DNA of 64,000 nucleotides from Mycobacterium paragordonae (GTDB lineage Bacteria > Actinomycetota > Actinomycetes > Mycobacteriales > Mycobacteriaceae): positions 2,976,001 to 3,040,000 of the forward strand of contig NZ_CP025546.1 of assembly GCF_003614435.1 (NCBI RefSeq). The letters are read 5' to 3'. The notes beneath the pieces are model-generated. The model had not been told where the DNA came from, did not search any database, and saw only the letters and a program-made list of their open reading frames with translations. The translations under genes and the position numbers were made by a program. Of this stretch, positions 7,849-15,051 are shown piece after piece (position 1 is the stretch's first letter; the number at the start of each line of letters is the position of its first letter).

Positions 7849-9468
7849 TCATATTGCACCGGCCTCGGTGGCAAGGTCGGAAATTTGCTCAGGGAGCGAC
7901 CAAACACTGTCGGCCGGGAAGCCTTCATACCCGTAGACGACGCGCAGTTTCTCCCGCGCCCGGCGAAGCATTTTGTCCGAGATGCCTGCCTTGATCGCAT
8001 CACGCTTCGCTTCGGCCGACTTGGCTCGCGGACCTTCCTTGGTCAGGTACTCCCGAAGCCAAACCTCGGCGTTGACACGTTCCTGTGGGTCGTCTCCACG
8101 CTCGGCCTCGAACGCACCAAGCACGTGCGCCTTGATTGGGCGGTCAGAGTCCCGGACGTACCCGAGCTGGCCAACGGTGCCGTCGTGGTCCTCGGCGGGC
8201 GGGAAGAACGGCGTGCTGCTGATCGCAAACACGCTGGCGTTCACCGTCGCTACACCGTTGGCCTTATCGGGACCGATCACCAGATTGCCGTCGTCGTCCT
8301 GCGTTCCGTAGAGCGCCATGCGGGCTTTCTGCCGAAGCCCCACGGTTGCCCCGTATGTGTCTCTGGTGTTGCCGGATGAAATGCGATTCGTGTGGGTGAC
8401 TAACAACACGGCTGCACCGGTCGAAGTCGCGGCTTCTTTCCACGGGTGCAACGCTTCTCGCGCCTGTTGAGTATCCCGAACATGAATCTGTGCCGGAACG
8501 GTGTCCAGCCAGGCGTCTATGACGATCAGAGCGGCGTCGTGGCCCGTTTCATAGACGAGCTGCATATCGCGCGGGAACAGCGGCGAACCGCTCCCGTCGA
8601 CCTCGGTGCAGATCACGTCAACCATGTCGATATCTGCACCCGCAACCAACAGGCGCGGCAGTACCTCGGTCGACCAGTCGTCCTCGGTCACCACCAACAG
8701 CACCCGCGCCGGATCACGGGCGGGGATGCCGAACTCAGGCGACGGCTTGCCGGTCGTGATGAACGCGACCAACCAGACCCACAGCAGTGACTTGCCGATG
8801 CCCTCGGGACCGATAAGCAGACTCACGGCGGCGCGCGGTAGCCGCTGACGGGCCAGCCATCGCGGCTGTCGGGCAGGTTGCAGCTCAGTCGCCCGAAACA
8901 CGCGCGGCCGGTCCAGCGACTTCGTCGTGTTCACCTCGTCCGCGGGTGGCGTCCAGCTGCCGCTCTGTGGCAGTGCGGCAACGATTTCCACCTTGGGCTC
9001 TGGAACCGTGGGCTTCGGAACGACGGCCGGGCCGTCACTGTCCGCCTTGAGAAACGCTGAATCAATGGTGTCTTCAACACTTTTCAGGCCATCATCCCGA
9101 ATTAACCCGTTAGCGTGGCAAGCGTCGACGAGATTCGAGCGAAAATCTTCGCGAGCCGCCGGACCAAAGGGCAGTAGTAACCTGCCACCGCGCAATGTCG
9201 TGTCGTTCAAGGTGGCGTTACGGGTGCCCGGTGGTGCGGACTCCAAGTCGGCCAGCTCGCCGTCGACAGCGGCCTTCACGTAGGCCGGATTGCTGCCTGG
9301 CGGCGCGCTGGGCGGCACGGCGTGACCGTTGTGACCGTTTCGACGGCGGCGCGGGTTCCAATTGGGATTGATCTGCTTGAGGTGCTCGATTTCCTCATCG
9401 GCAACCTTCATCCATTCGGGCTCGGGTGGGCGTTGGTCGCGCCCCGCGTCGGCCGGTTGGGCGGTCAC
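7849..9468 (-). CDS. RepA/AAA_25-like replicative helicase-type ATPase
   Basis: This 539-residue protein starts at GTG 9468. Walker A is GPEGIGKS at residues 220-227, followed by VLLVVTEDD near 257 and Walker B ALIVIDAW at 313-320. A VLLVTHTNR sensor-like strand follows, the layout of RecA-fold RepA/AAA_25 hexameric helicases. Residues 60-140 (NPAYVKAAVDGELADLESAPPG...) resemble the segment that follows the primase-polymerase domain in larger phage/plasmid replication proteins, but the primase itself is missing. The C-terminus has a helical basic domain (EAKRDAIKAGISDKMLRRAREKL). It probably unwinds element DNA at the repeat region immediately downstream. Confidence 0.8.
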   Translation of the reverse strand: MTAQPADAGRDQRPPEPEWMKVADEEIEHLKQINPNWNPRRRRNGHNGHAVPPSAPPGSNPAYVKAAVDGELADLESAPPGTRNATLNDTTLRGGRLLLPFGPAAREDFRSNLVDACHANGLIRDDGLKSVEDTIDSAFLKADSDGPAVVPKPTVPEPKVEIVAALPQSGSWTPPADEVNTTKSLDRPRVFRATELQPARQPRWLARQRLPRAAVSLLIGPEGIGKSLLWVWLVAFITTGKPSPEFGIPARDPARVLLVVTEDDWSTEVLPRLLVAGADIDMVDVICTEVDGSGSPLFPRDMQLVYETGHDAALIVIDAWLDTVPAQIHVRDTQQAREALHPWKEAATSTGAAVLLVTHTNRISSGNTRDTYGATVGLRQKARMALYGTQDDDGNLVIGPDKANGVATVNASVFAISSTPFFPPAEDHDGTVGQLGYVRDSDRPIKAHVLGAFEAERGDDPQERVNAEVWLREYLTKEGPRAKSAEAKRDAIKAGISDKMLRRAREKLRVVYGYEGFPADSVWSLPEQISDLATEAGAI

Positions 9469-9535
9469 CGTTGTACCCGGTCGAGAGTGGCGGTGGTGCT
9501 CGATAGCATTGGGTGGTTCCTGTCCGTGGGATATT

Positions 9536-9568
9536 GCGACCCGCTCACTCGCCCTGTGAGCGGGTCGC
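9536..9568 (-). terminator. 12-bp stem hairpin after the excisionase gene
   Basis: GCGACCCGCTCA (9536-9547) pairs perfectly with TGAGCGGGTCGC (9557-9568) across a 9-nt loop. It lies between the excisionase stop (9579) and the helicase start (9468), with no U-run. It could be a terminator or attenuator limiting read-through from the excisionase promoter. Confidence 0.5.
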
Positions 9569-9578
9569 GTCCGTTTGG

Positions 9579-9914
9579 TTAGCCGGTCTGCTGGCGGGTG
9601 TTCGCCTCAAGCCACGCCTGCACGTCCGACCGGGAGTAGCGCACCGCGCGGCCGAGCTTGATAAACGGCGGCCCTTCACCGTGGAATCGCCATTGCGAAA
9701 GCTGGCCGGGTGTCGTGTTCAGCCAATGCGCGACCTCGGCGCAACTGAGCAGCGGGTCAAGCACTGCCAGGGCTGATTTCTCATCTGGCGACCGGCGATC
9801 ACGCCGGGCGGCGGCGCGATTCTGCGGGCTGGGCCTAGGGCGGCCAGCTCGCACGGCCCGCGCGTCGGCTTCGGGGTCTCGGGGAGACAGCAGGTCAGCG
9901 GCGGTTTTGTTCAC
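9579..9914 (-). CDS. xis: Excisionase/AlpA-like helix-turn-helix protein
   Basis: This 111-residue protein starts at GTG 9914, chosen because TAGGAGTT lies 5 bp upstream. The C-terminal ~60 residues form a MerR/excisionase-type winged HTH: LLSCAEVAHWLNTTPGQLSQWR, then GPPFIKLGRAVRYSRSDVQAWLE. The N-terminal half is basic and Pro/Ala-rich. Such proteins bend att DNA and drive integrase toward excision. It is transcribed divergently from the XRE-type gene, with putative operators between them, so its expression is probably repressed in the integrated state. Confidence 0.8.
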   Translation of the reverse strand: MNKTAADLLSPRDPEADARAVRAGRPRPSPQNRAAARRDRRSPDEKSALAVLDPLLSCAEVAHWLNTTPGQLSQWRFHGEGPPFIKLGRAVRYSRSDVQAWLEANTRQQTG

Positions 9915-9928
9915 GGCCCAACTCCTAA

Positions 9929-9984
9929 TGTTTGCTGAATAGCAAACACCGAATAGCAAACACTGTGTTGGAAGCGTATTTGCT
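9929..9984. promoter_or_regulatory. Operator cluster between excisionase and repressor genes
   Basis: TGTTTGCT (9929-9936) and AGCAAACA (9941-9948) form a perfect 8-bp inverted repeat around GAAT. GAAT-AGCAAACA repeats at 9951-9962, and a third half-like site TATTTGCT lies at 9977-9984. They cover the region just upstream of the excisionase start. The XRE-type protein encoded at 10078 is the likely ligand (inferred). Confidence 0.65.
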
Positions 9985-10077
9985 CTGATATACGGCGCTG
10001 CATTGGCATTAGCTAGGTCTACAGCTATATTCGGAAACACGCAACTCCACTCGTTATTACGTCTATAGTCAGGACTC

Positions 10078-10668
10078 ATGACCCGCACCGACGAACCACC
10101 AACAATCGCGGCCGTGGTCGGTGCCGCGTGCCGGTCGCTGCGCGGTGAGCGCCGCACTGCGGAAGTAGCACGCGCAGCCCAGCTCGCCGGGCTGACGCGC
10201 TGGACAACCGGCCGCGTCGCCGAGCTAGAACGCGGAGCCGTAACCCCAACGCTAGCAACGCTTTACGGTCTCACTCAGGCATTCTCCGACCTGCTTGAGC
10301 GGCCAGTGACGCTGACCGAGCTGCTACCCGGCGACGGGCCGGTCAGCCTCGGGCATGAGCACGTCGCCGAGCTGGCCAGCATTCGTGCCGCGCTCTCGGG
10401 CGAACCGATCCAGCCGCGTCAGCCCGAAGCGCTCAGCGCCAGCGAGGCGGTGCGCCGCAGTTTTCTCGACGTCGATTACCGGGTGGCGGCCGAGCTGGAA
10501 TTAGACCCCGATCAGGCCGCCGAAGTCATGGCCGGACTGTGGGGCCGGTCGTTCACCGACGAACGCGACCGCCGAGCCGGGCCGGGTGTCACCAAGCAGA
10601 AACGAGCCCGCGTGGGGATGCAGGCTAAGGCGGAACTCAGAGAGGCGGTCAGCGATGGCGAAAATTGA
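10078..10668 (+). CDS. XRE-type regulator, probable element repressor
   Basis: This 196-residue protein starts at ATG 10078. Residues ~10-70 form an HTH_XRE fold (ACRSLRGERRTAEVARAAQLAGL...WTTGRVAELERGAVTPTLATLYGLTQAF). The remainder is helical, with a charged C-terminus that could serve dimerisation. It is divergent from the excisionase-like gene across a 163-bp region with AGCAAACA repeats, and its 3' end overlaps the integrase start by 14 bp, so repressor and integrase are likely co-transcribed. This arrangement suits maintenance of the integrated state. DNA targets are inferred, not shown. Confidence 0.78.
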   Translation: MTRTDEPPTIAAVVGAACRSLRGERRTAEVARAAQLAGLTRWTTGRVAELERGAVTPTLATLYGLTQAFSDLLERPVTLTELLPGDGPVSLGHEHVAELASIRAALSGEPIQPRQPEALSASEAVRRSFLDVDYRVAAELELDPDQAAEVMAGLWGRSFTDERDRRAGPGVTKQKRARVGMQAKAELREAVSDGEN

Positions 10669-11770
10669 GGCTTATCAAACGAAGTCAGGCAAACGCTGGC
10701 GGGTGCGCTACCGCACGCCGGACCGCCGTCAGACCGATAAGCGCGGCTTCACCACCAAGCGCGACGCCGAGCGGTTCGCGAGCACTGTCGAAGTGACCAA
10801 GCTGCGCGGCGAGTACGTCGCGCCATCGCTGGGCCGCGTCACGGTGGGGGAGTTGGGACCGGGCTGGCTGGCCCGCCAGAAAGGGCACATGAAGCCCAGC
10901 GGGTACCGGTCGTATGAATCGGCCTGGCGCGTGCACGTCAAGCCGCAGTGGGCTCACGTGCGAGTCTGCGACGTCGTGCACACCGAGGTCCAAGCTTGGG
11001 TGGCCGAGCTGTCCGATCAGCTCTCGGCGTCGATGGTCGTCGCGATCTACTCGGTGCTGGCCCGCATCCTTGACGACGCGGTGCGCGATCGTTTGATCGT
11101 CGCCAACGCGGCGCGTGGCGTGAAGCTCCCGGCCCGTACCCGCCGTCAGAACATCTACCTCAGCGCCGCCCAGCTGCGCGCTCTGGCAATGGAAGCGGGG
11201 CGTTACGGATCGTTGGTGCTGCTGCTCGGCACGGCCGGTCTGCGTTGGGGTGAGGCTGCCGCACTGCGGCCTGCCGATATCGACTTTCTGCGGCGGCGCG
11301 TCGTGCTGCACCGCAACGCGGTCACGGTCGGCCGCCGCACGCATGTGGGCACGCTCAAGTCGGGCCACAGCCGCACGGTGGCGCTCGCGCCGTTCGTGGT
11401 CGACGAGCTGGCCGTGACGTGCGAAGGCAAGGGGCGTGATGACTTGATCTGGCCAGCCCGTGACGGTGGATACCTCGGGCCGCCCGCGTCGAACAAGTCG
11501 TGGCTGTCCGGTGCCGTCGATCGCTGCCGGGTCGCTGACGAGACGTTCCCGCAGATCACCGCGCACGCTCTGAGGCATACAGCCGCGTCCCTAGCAATCT
11601 CTTCCGGTGCGAACGCCAAGGTAGTCCAGCGAATGCTTGGGCACGCCTCGGCGGCTATGACGCTGGACGTGTACGCCGATCTTTTCGACGACGACTTGAG
11701 TGGAGTTGCGCAGAAGTTAGATGAAAATGTGGGCAAAATGTGGGCACGGCGGCCAAATACCAGCGTCTGA
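10655..11770 (+). CDS. int: Tyrosine integrase
   Basis: This 371-residue enzyme starts MAKIEAYQTKSGKRWRVRYR at ATG 10655, inside the end of the regulator gene. The N-terminal ~55 residues are an AP2-like arm-binding domain, followed by a SAM-like core-binding domain (EYVAPSLGRVTVGELGPGWL...). The catalytic domain has R197 (TAGLRWGEA), H304-x-x-R307 (HALRH), H330 (LGHAS) and nucleophile Y340 (DVYADLF), so it appears complete. It recombines the 23-bp tRNA-derived core. The arm-type repeats at 11729-11746 lie within its own 3' end, and the core lies 48 bp after its stop. Confidence 0.93.
   Translation: MAKIEAYQTKSGKRWRVRYRTPDRRQTDKRGFTTKRDAERFASTVEVTKLRGEYVAPSLGRVTVGELGPGWLARQKGHMKPSGYRSYESAWRVHVKPQWAHVRVCDVVHTEVQAWVAELSDQLSASMVVAIYSVLARILDDAVRDRLIVANAARGVKLPARTRRQNIYLSAAQLRALAMEAGRYGSLVLLLGTAGLRWGEAAALRPADIDFLRRRVVLHRNAVTVGRRTHVGTLKSGHSRTVALAPFVVDELAVTCEGKGRDDLIWPARDGGYLGPPASNKSWLSGAVDRCRVADETFPQITAHALRHTAASLAISSGANAKVVQRMLGHASAAMTLDVYADLFDDDLSGVAQKLDENVGKMWARRPNTSV
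11729..11746 (+). repeat. Integrase arm-type binding repeat, right end
   Basis: GTGGGCAAAATGTGGGCA here is an exact copy of 1491-1508 near the left end. It overlaps the last codons of the integrase gene and is 71 bp from the right core. Confidence 0.7.
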
Positions 11771-11817
11771 GTGCCTCGGAAATCGCCTCTACCAGCACGA
11801 ATGCGCGCACAGTGGTT

Positions 11818-11840
11818 GTGCCCTCGGTGAGATTCGAACT
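11818..11840. repeat. attR core within tRNA 3' end
   Basis: This is a 23-bp exact copy of 1384-1406. Because the tRNA runs on the minus strand with its 5' end outside the element, the incoming element supplied this 3' portion and left the tRNA intact. Confidence 0.88.
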
Positions 11841-11892
11841 CACACTGGACGGGTTTTGAATCCGTTTCCTCTGCCAGTTGGGATACGAGGGC
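11819..11892 (-). tRNA. tRNA with anticodon CAA (tRNA-Leu by codon)
   Basis: On the minus strand a 7-bp acceptor stem GCCCTCG/CGAGGGC, a T arm GTGAG-TTCGAAT-CTCAC and an anticodon loop TTCAAAA fold into a cloverleaf of 73 nt plus discriminator A; CCA is not encoded. The D arm has the conserved GG. Two oddities: the variable loop is only 5 nt, although bacterial Leu tRNAs normally have a long arm, and the anticodon stem has an A-C mismatch at its loop end. Mycobacteria carry a similar gene near pdtaR annotated as tRNA-Leu (from memory). It is the attachment site of the adjacent element. Confidence 0.85.
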
Positions 11893-11963
11893 TGATGCCG
11901 GTCTCCCACCTTAGAGCAACCCCCCGAGTGACCGCGCACAGCCGTCGCGTCACAATGTCCGTC

Positions 11964-12581
11964 ATGACCGGCCCCACCCCCGACGCCGACGCCACTCCGC
12001 CGCCCCGCCGGGTCCTCATCGCGGAAGACGAAGCGCTCATCCGCATGGACCTGGCTGAGATGCTGCGAGAGGAGGGGTACGACATCGTCGGCGAGGCCGG
12101 CGATGGCCAGGAAGCTGTCGAACTGGCCGAGCGGCACAAGCCCGATCTGGTGATCATGGACGTGAAGATGCCCCGGCGTGATGGCATCGACGCGGCGGCT
12201 GAAATTGCCAGTAAGCGCATCGCGCCGATCGTGGTGCTGACCGCGTTCAGCCAGCGCGATCTCGTCGAGCGGGCCCGCGACGCGGGCGCGATGGCCTATC
12301 TGGTCAAGCCGTTCACGGCAAGCGACCTCGTTCCGGCGATCGAATTGGCGGTCAGCCGGTTCAGTGAGCTGAGTGCGCTGGAACGGGAAGTGGAGACGCT
12401 TTCGGACCGGCTGGAGACACGCAAGCTCGTCGAGCGGGCCAAGGGCCTGCTGCAGGTCAAGCAGGGCATGACCGAGCCGGAAGCCTTCAAGTGGATACAG
12501 CGGGCTGCGATGGATCGGCGAACGTCGATGAAGCGCGTCGCCGAGGTCGTGCTGGAAACCCTCGACACTCCGAAGGAGTAG
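11964..12581 (+). CDS. pdtaR: Response regulator with ANTAR domain, PdtaR
   Basis: This 205-residue protein starts at ATG 11964 (MTGPTPDADA); an in-frame ATG 9 bp upstream is possible. The receiver domain (residues ~15-130) contains the acidic pair ED, phosphoacceptor D66 (VIMDVKMP), T (VVLTAF) and K (LVKPF). The C-terminal ANTAR domain (ERAKGLLQVKQGMTEPEAFKWIQRAAMDRRTSM) binds paired-hexaloop RNA antiterminators. It is nearly identical in motif to M. tuberculosis Rv1626, which is phosphorylated by the kinase PdtaS. It is the first conserved gene to the right of the tRNA. Confidence 0.95.
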   Translation: MTGPTPDADATPPPRRVLIAEDEALIRMDLAEMLREEGYDIVGEAGDGQEAVELAERHKPDLVIMDVKMPRRDGIDAAAEIASKRIAPIVVLTAFSQRDLVERARDAGAMAYLVKPFTASDLVPAIELAVSRFSELSALEREVETLSDRLETRKLVERAKGLLQVKQGMTEPEAFKWIQRAAMDRRTSMKRVAEVVLETLDTPKE

Positions 12582-12600
12582 GCGCCGGCGCTTGTCCTGA

Positions 12601-12945
12601 CCTCACCGATGGGGGCCGCGAGCGCCCGCGTGTTGCCGCGGACACGCCGCGGTGGGCGGCATTTTGGGGACCCTCGCCGCGCTGGCCTCACCGATGGGGT
12701 AGCGAGCGCCCGCGTGTTGCCGCGGACACGCCGCGGTGGGCGGCATTTAGGGGACCCTCGCGGCGCTGGCCTCACCGATGGGGTAGCGAGCGCCCGCGTG
12801 TTGCCGCGGACACGCCGCGCTGGGCGGCATTTTGGGGACGCTCGCGCCCAACGAAGCCCCCGCAGAGGGTTCGGCTGCCGCGAGCGTGCGCAGATGTACA
12901 GCGACACGCCGTTGGCGGCGGCATTCTGCGCACGCTCACGCCGCC
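12601..12945. repeat. Tandem ~85-bp GC-rich repeats with inverted symmetry
   Basis: Units begin CCTCACCGATGGG at 12601, 12686 and 12770 (periods 85 and 84) and are nearly identical. Each contains GCGAGCGCCCGCGTGTTGCC and ends with a GGGAC.CTCGC arm. A diverged fourth unit at about 12877-12940 has clearer symmetry: GAGCGTGCGCAGA pairs with TCTGCGCACGCTC. The block fills the space between the convergent pdtaR and thiolase-like genes, so it may form hairpins that terminate both. I see no gene in 12582-12955. Confidence 0.75.
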
Positions 12946-12955
12946 GAAACAGGCG

Positions 12956-14155
12956 CTAGCGGGCGACGATCACCGACGACCCGTGCCCGAACAGCCCCTG
13001 GTTGGCGGTGACGCCGACGCGCGCACCCTCCACCTGCCGGCCCGTCGCCTGACCACGCAGTTGCCAGGTCAACTCGCAGACCTGAGCGATCGCCTGGGCC
13101 GGAATCGCCTCGCCGAAGCAGGCCAGCCCGCCCGACGGGTTGACCGGGACGCGGCCCCCCAAAGCGGTTGCGCCAGAACGCAATAGCGCCTCGGCCTCGC
13201 CCTTGGGGCACAAGCCAAGATGCTCGTACCAGTCCAGCTCTAACGCGGTGGACAGGTCGTACACCTCAGCCATGCTCACGTCCTCGGGGCCGATGCCGGC
13301 CTCGGCGTAGGCGGCATCGAGGATCTGGTCCTTGAACACCCGCTCGGGTGCGGGTACCACTGCGGTGGAATCCGTTGCGATATCGGGCAATTCGGGTAGG
13401 TGCTGCGGATACTGCGGGGTCACCGTGCTGACCGCGCGCACCGACGGCACACCTTCGAGCGAGCCGAGATGCTTGCGGGCGAAGTCCGCGCTGGCCACAA
13501 TCAGCGCCGCCGCGCCGTCGGAGGTGGCGCAGATATCGAGCTGGCGCAACGGGTCGGAGACCACTGGGCTGGCCAGCACGTCCTCGACCGAGGATTCCTT
13601 GCGGTAGCGGGCATTTGGGTTCTGCAGGCCGTGCTGCGAGTTCTTGACCTTGACCTGAGCGAAATCCTCGGAGGTGGCCCCGTAGAGGTCCATCCGGCGC
13701 CGCGCCAGCAACGCGAAGTACACCGGGTTCATTGCGCCGATCAGGTGGAAGCGCTGCCAGTCCGGGTCGTTCTTGCGCTCCCCGCCGACGGGGGCGAAGG
13801 CCCCTTTGGGGGTGGTGTCCGCGCCGATGACCAGCGCGACGTCGCAGAAGCCGGCCAGGATGTGCGCACGGGCACTCTGCAGCGCCTGCGAGCCGCTGGC
13901 GCACGCGGCGTAGCTGGAGCTGACCGGCACCCCGTTCCAGCCGAGCTTCTGCGCGAACGTCGACCCGGCAATAAATCCTGGGTAGCCGTTCCGAATCGTG
14001 TCGGCTCCGGCGACCAATTGGATCTGGCGCCAGTCCAACCCGGCTTCGGCGAGCGCCGCACGGGCGGCCACCACGCCGTATTCGGTGAAGTCGCGGCCCC
14101 ACTTGCCCCACGGGTGCATGCCCGCGCCCAGGATGTACAGCGGTTCGGGACTCAT
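12956..14155 (-). CDS. Thiolase-like (SCP2-type) lipid-metabolism protein
   Basis: This 399-residue protein starts MSPEPLYILGAGMHPWGKWG at ATG 14155. It has a thiolase fold with SSSYAACASGSQALQSARAHILAG around the nucleophilic Cys position and a C-terminal NPSGGLACFGEAIPAQ motif, as in actinobacterial SCP-x/thiolase-like proteins. It corresponds to M. tuberculosis Rv1627c. The last residues (ANQGLFGHGSSVIVAR) hold the HG motif. Its start overlaps the stop of the upstream DUF35 gene by 4 bp. Thiolase-like/DUF35 pairs act together in acyl-CoA or steroid side-chain metabolism; the exact substrate is not evident. Confidence 0.88.
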   Translation of the reverse strand: MSPEPLYILGAGMHPWGKWGRDFTEYGVVAARAALAEAGLDWRQIQLVAGADTIRNGYPGFIAGSTFAQKLGWNGVPVSSSYAACASGSQALQSARAHILAGFCDVALVIGADTTPKGAFAPVGGERKNDPDWQRFHLIGAMNPVYFALLARRRMDLYGATSEDFAQVKVKNSQHGLQNPNARYRKESSVEDVLASPVVSDPLRQLDICATSDGAAALIVASADFARKHLGSLEGVPSVRAVSTVTPQYPQHLPELPDIATDSTAVVPAPERVFKDQILDAAYAEAGIGPEDVSMAEVYDLSTALELDWYEHLGLCPKGEAEALLRSGATALGGRVPVNPSGGLACFGEAIPAQAIAQVCELTWQLRGQATGRQVEGARVGVTANQGLFGHGSSVIVAR

Positions 14156-14595
14156 GAGGCCACCTTCCACGCGTGCACGATGCGTTCTACGCCGTCGTTG
14201 TCGCTATACAGCGTCATGGTGGCCAATTCCATCTCCATGCCGACCTTCAAATCCGCGGCGAGCGTGCCCTCAATTACCTTGCCCAGCACGATGATTCCCT
14301 CGTCGGCGAGTTCGACGGCGGCGATGGCGAACGGTTCGAACGGGTCCGCGGCGGGGTAGGGCGCCGGGGGAGGGTAGCGGTTCTCGGTGTAGCTCCACAG
14401 CTTCCCGCGCCGCGACAGCGGGACCGACTCCAGCGAGTCGCTGTCGCAGCCCGGGTTGGGGCAGTTGTTCTCGCGCGGGGGAAAGACATAGGTTCCGCAT
14501 GCGGGGCACTTGCTGCCGATCAGATGGGGATGTCCGGCGTCATCGGTGGCGAACCACCCGTCGATGGCCGGTTCTTGGCTGGTGACCTCTGGCAC
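14152..14595 (-). CDS. DUF35 OB-fold/zinc-ribbon protein
   Basis: This 147-residue protein has a zinc ribbon near residues 31-50 (CPACGTYVFPPRENNCPNPGC, four cysteines) followed by an OB-fold (LWSYTENRYPPPAPYPAADPFEPFAIAAVEL). DUF35 proteins form complexes with thiolase-like partners and may present acyl-CoA substrates. Here the gene overlaps the thiolase-like gene by 4 bp (ATGA), supporting an obligate pair. It corresponds to Rv1628c. Confidence 0.9.
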   Translation of the reverse strand: MPEVTSQEPAIDGWFATDDAGHPHLIGSKCPACGTYVFPPRENNCPNPGCDSDSLESVPLSRRGKLWSYTENRYPPPAPYPAADPFEPFAIAAVELADEGIIVLGKVIEGTLAADLKVGMEMELATMTLYSDNDGVERIVHAWKVAS

Positions 14596-14735
14596 CAGGC
14601 CAGATTACTCAACGAAGGCCGGAAAACTGAAACGTGTTCCAGTTGCCGGGACGTCGACTCGCCGGTCACCCGATGAGATCGGCGGACGCAGGGGGTCATA
14701 CCAGGAAACCGACCACGCATGCGGAGGAGCGTTTC

Positions 14736-15023
14736 ATGGTGATCGTCGCGGGCTTCATCGTCGTCGACCCGCTGAGCCGGGACAACTACCTGGCCAATTG
14801 CTCGGAGGTGATCCGGCTGGCCCGTCATACAGCGGGTTGTCTGGATTTCGCGATCAGCGCCGACCCAGTCGATGCGGGCCGCGTCAACATCGTCGAACGG
14901 TGGGAGTCGCAGGCCGCCGTCGACGCCTTTCGAGCCAGCGGACCAAGCGACGAGCAACAAGACGCGATAGTTTCCGGCTGCGTCTGCGAGTACGACGTGA
15001 CCGCCCAGCGGCGGCTGCTGTGA
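14736..15023 (+). CDS. Antibiotic biosynthesis monooxygenase-like (ABM) protein
   Basis: This 95-residue protein starts at ATG 14736, preceded by GCGGAGGAGC. It has the ferredoxin-like ABM fold pattern: a first strand MVIVAGFIVVDP, a helix with the family's H (LARHTAGCLDFAISADP), then NIVERWESQAAVDAFRAS. Members are small dimeric oxygenases or heme-degrading enzymes; the heme-binding Asn of MhuD is not evident. It lies 28 bp before polA on the same strand. Confidence 0.75.
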   Translation: MVIVAGFIVVDPLSRDNYLANCSEVIRLARHTAGCLDFAISADPVDAGRVNIVERWESQAAVDAFRASGPSDEQQDAIVSGCVCEYDVTAQRRLL

Positions 15024-15051
15024 TGTCGGCGGCGGTGCCTAGAGTAGGGCC

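Larger units (their letters stand above)
1384..11840. mobile_element. Integrated phage-satellite-like or reduced prophage element in a tRNA 3' end
   Basis: A 23-bp direct repeat (1384-1406 and 11818-11840) bounds the element. The right copy is the 3' end of a tRNA gene; the left copy is a displaced remnant. Inside are a tyrosine integrase at the tRNA end, an XRE-type regulator, an excisionase-like protein, a replicative-helicase-like ATPase, a repeat-rich putative origin, small unknown genes, scaffold-like, HK97-type capsid and connector-like genes, and two plus-strand genes near the left end. Both flanks are ordinary mycobacterial sequence. Portal, terminase, tail and lysis genes are absent in about 10.4 kb, so the element could not make a complete phage alone. 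It resembles phiRv1/phiRv2-type elements in size and content (from memory). Confidence 0.9.

Noticed and set aside
7226..7852. 208-codon frame across the repeat-rich region
   Set aside because: It spans the GGGCACRAC repeats and palindromes, has odd composition, and overlaps the start of a better-supported gene.
12491..13186. 231-codon frame through the intergenic repeats after pdtaR
   Set aside because: Its repeated peptide simply reflects the tandem DNA repeats, and it overlaps two well-supported genes.
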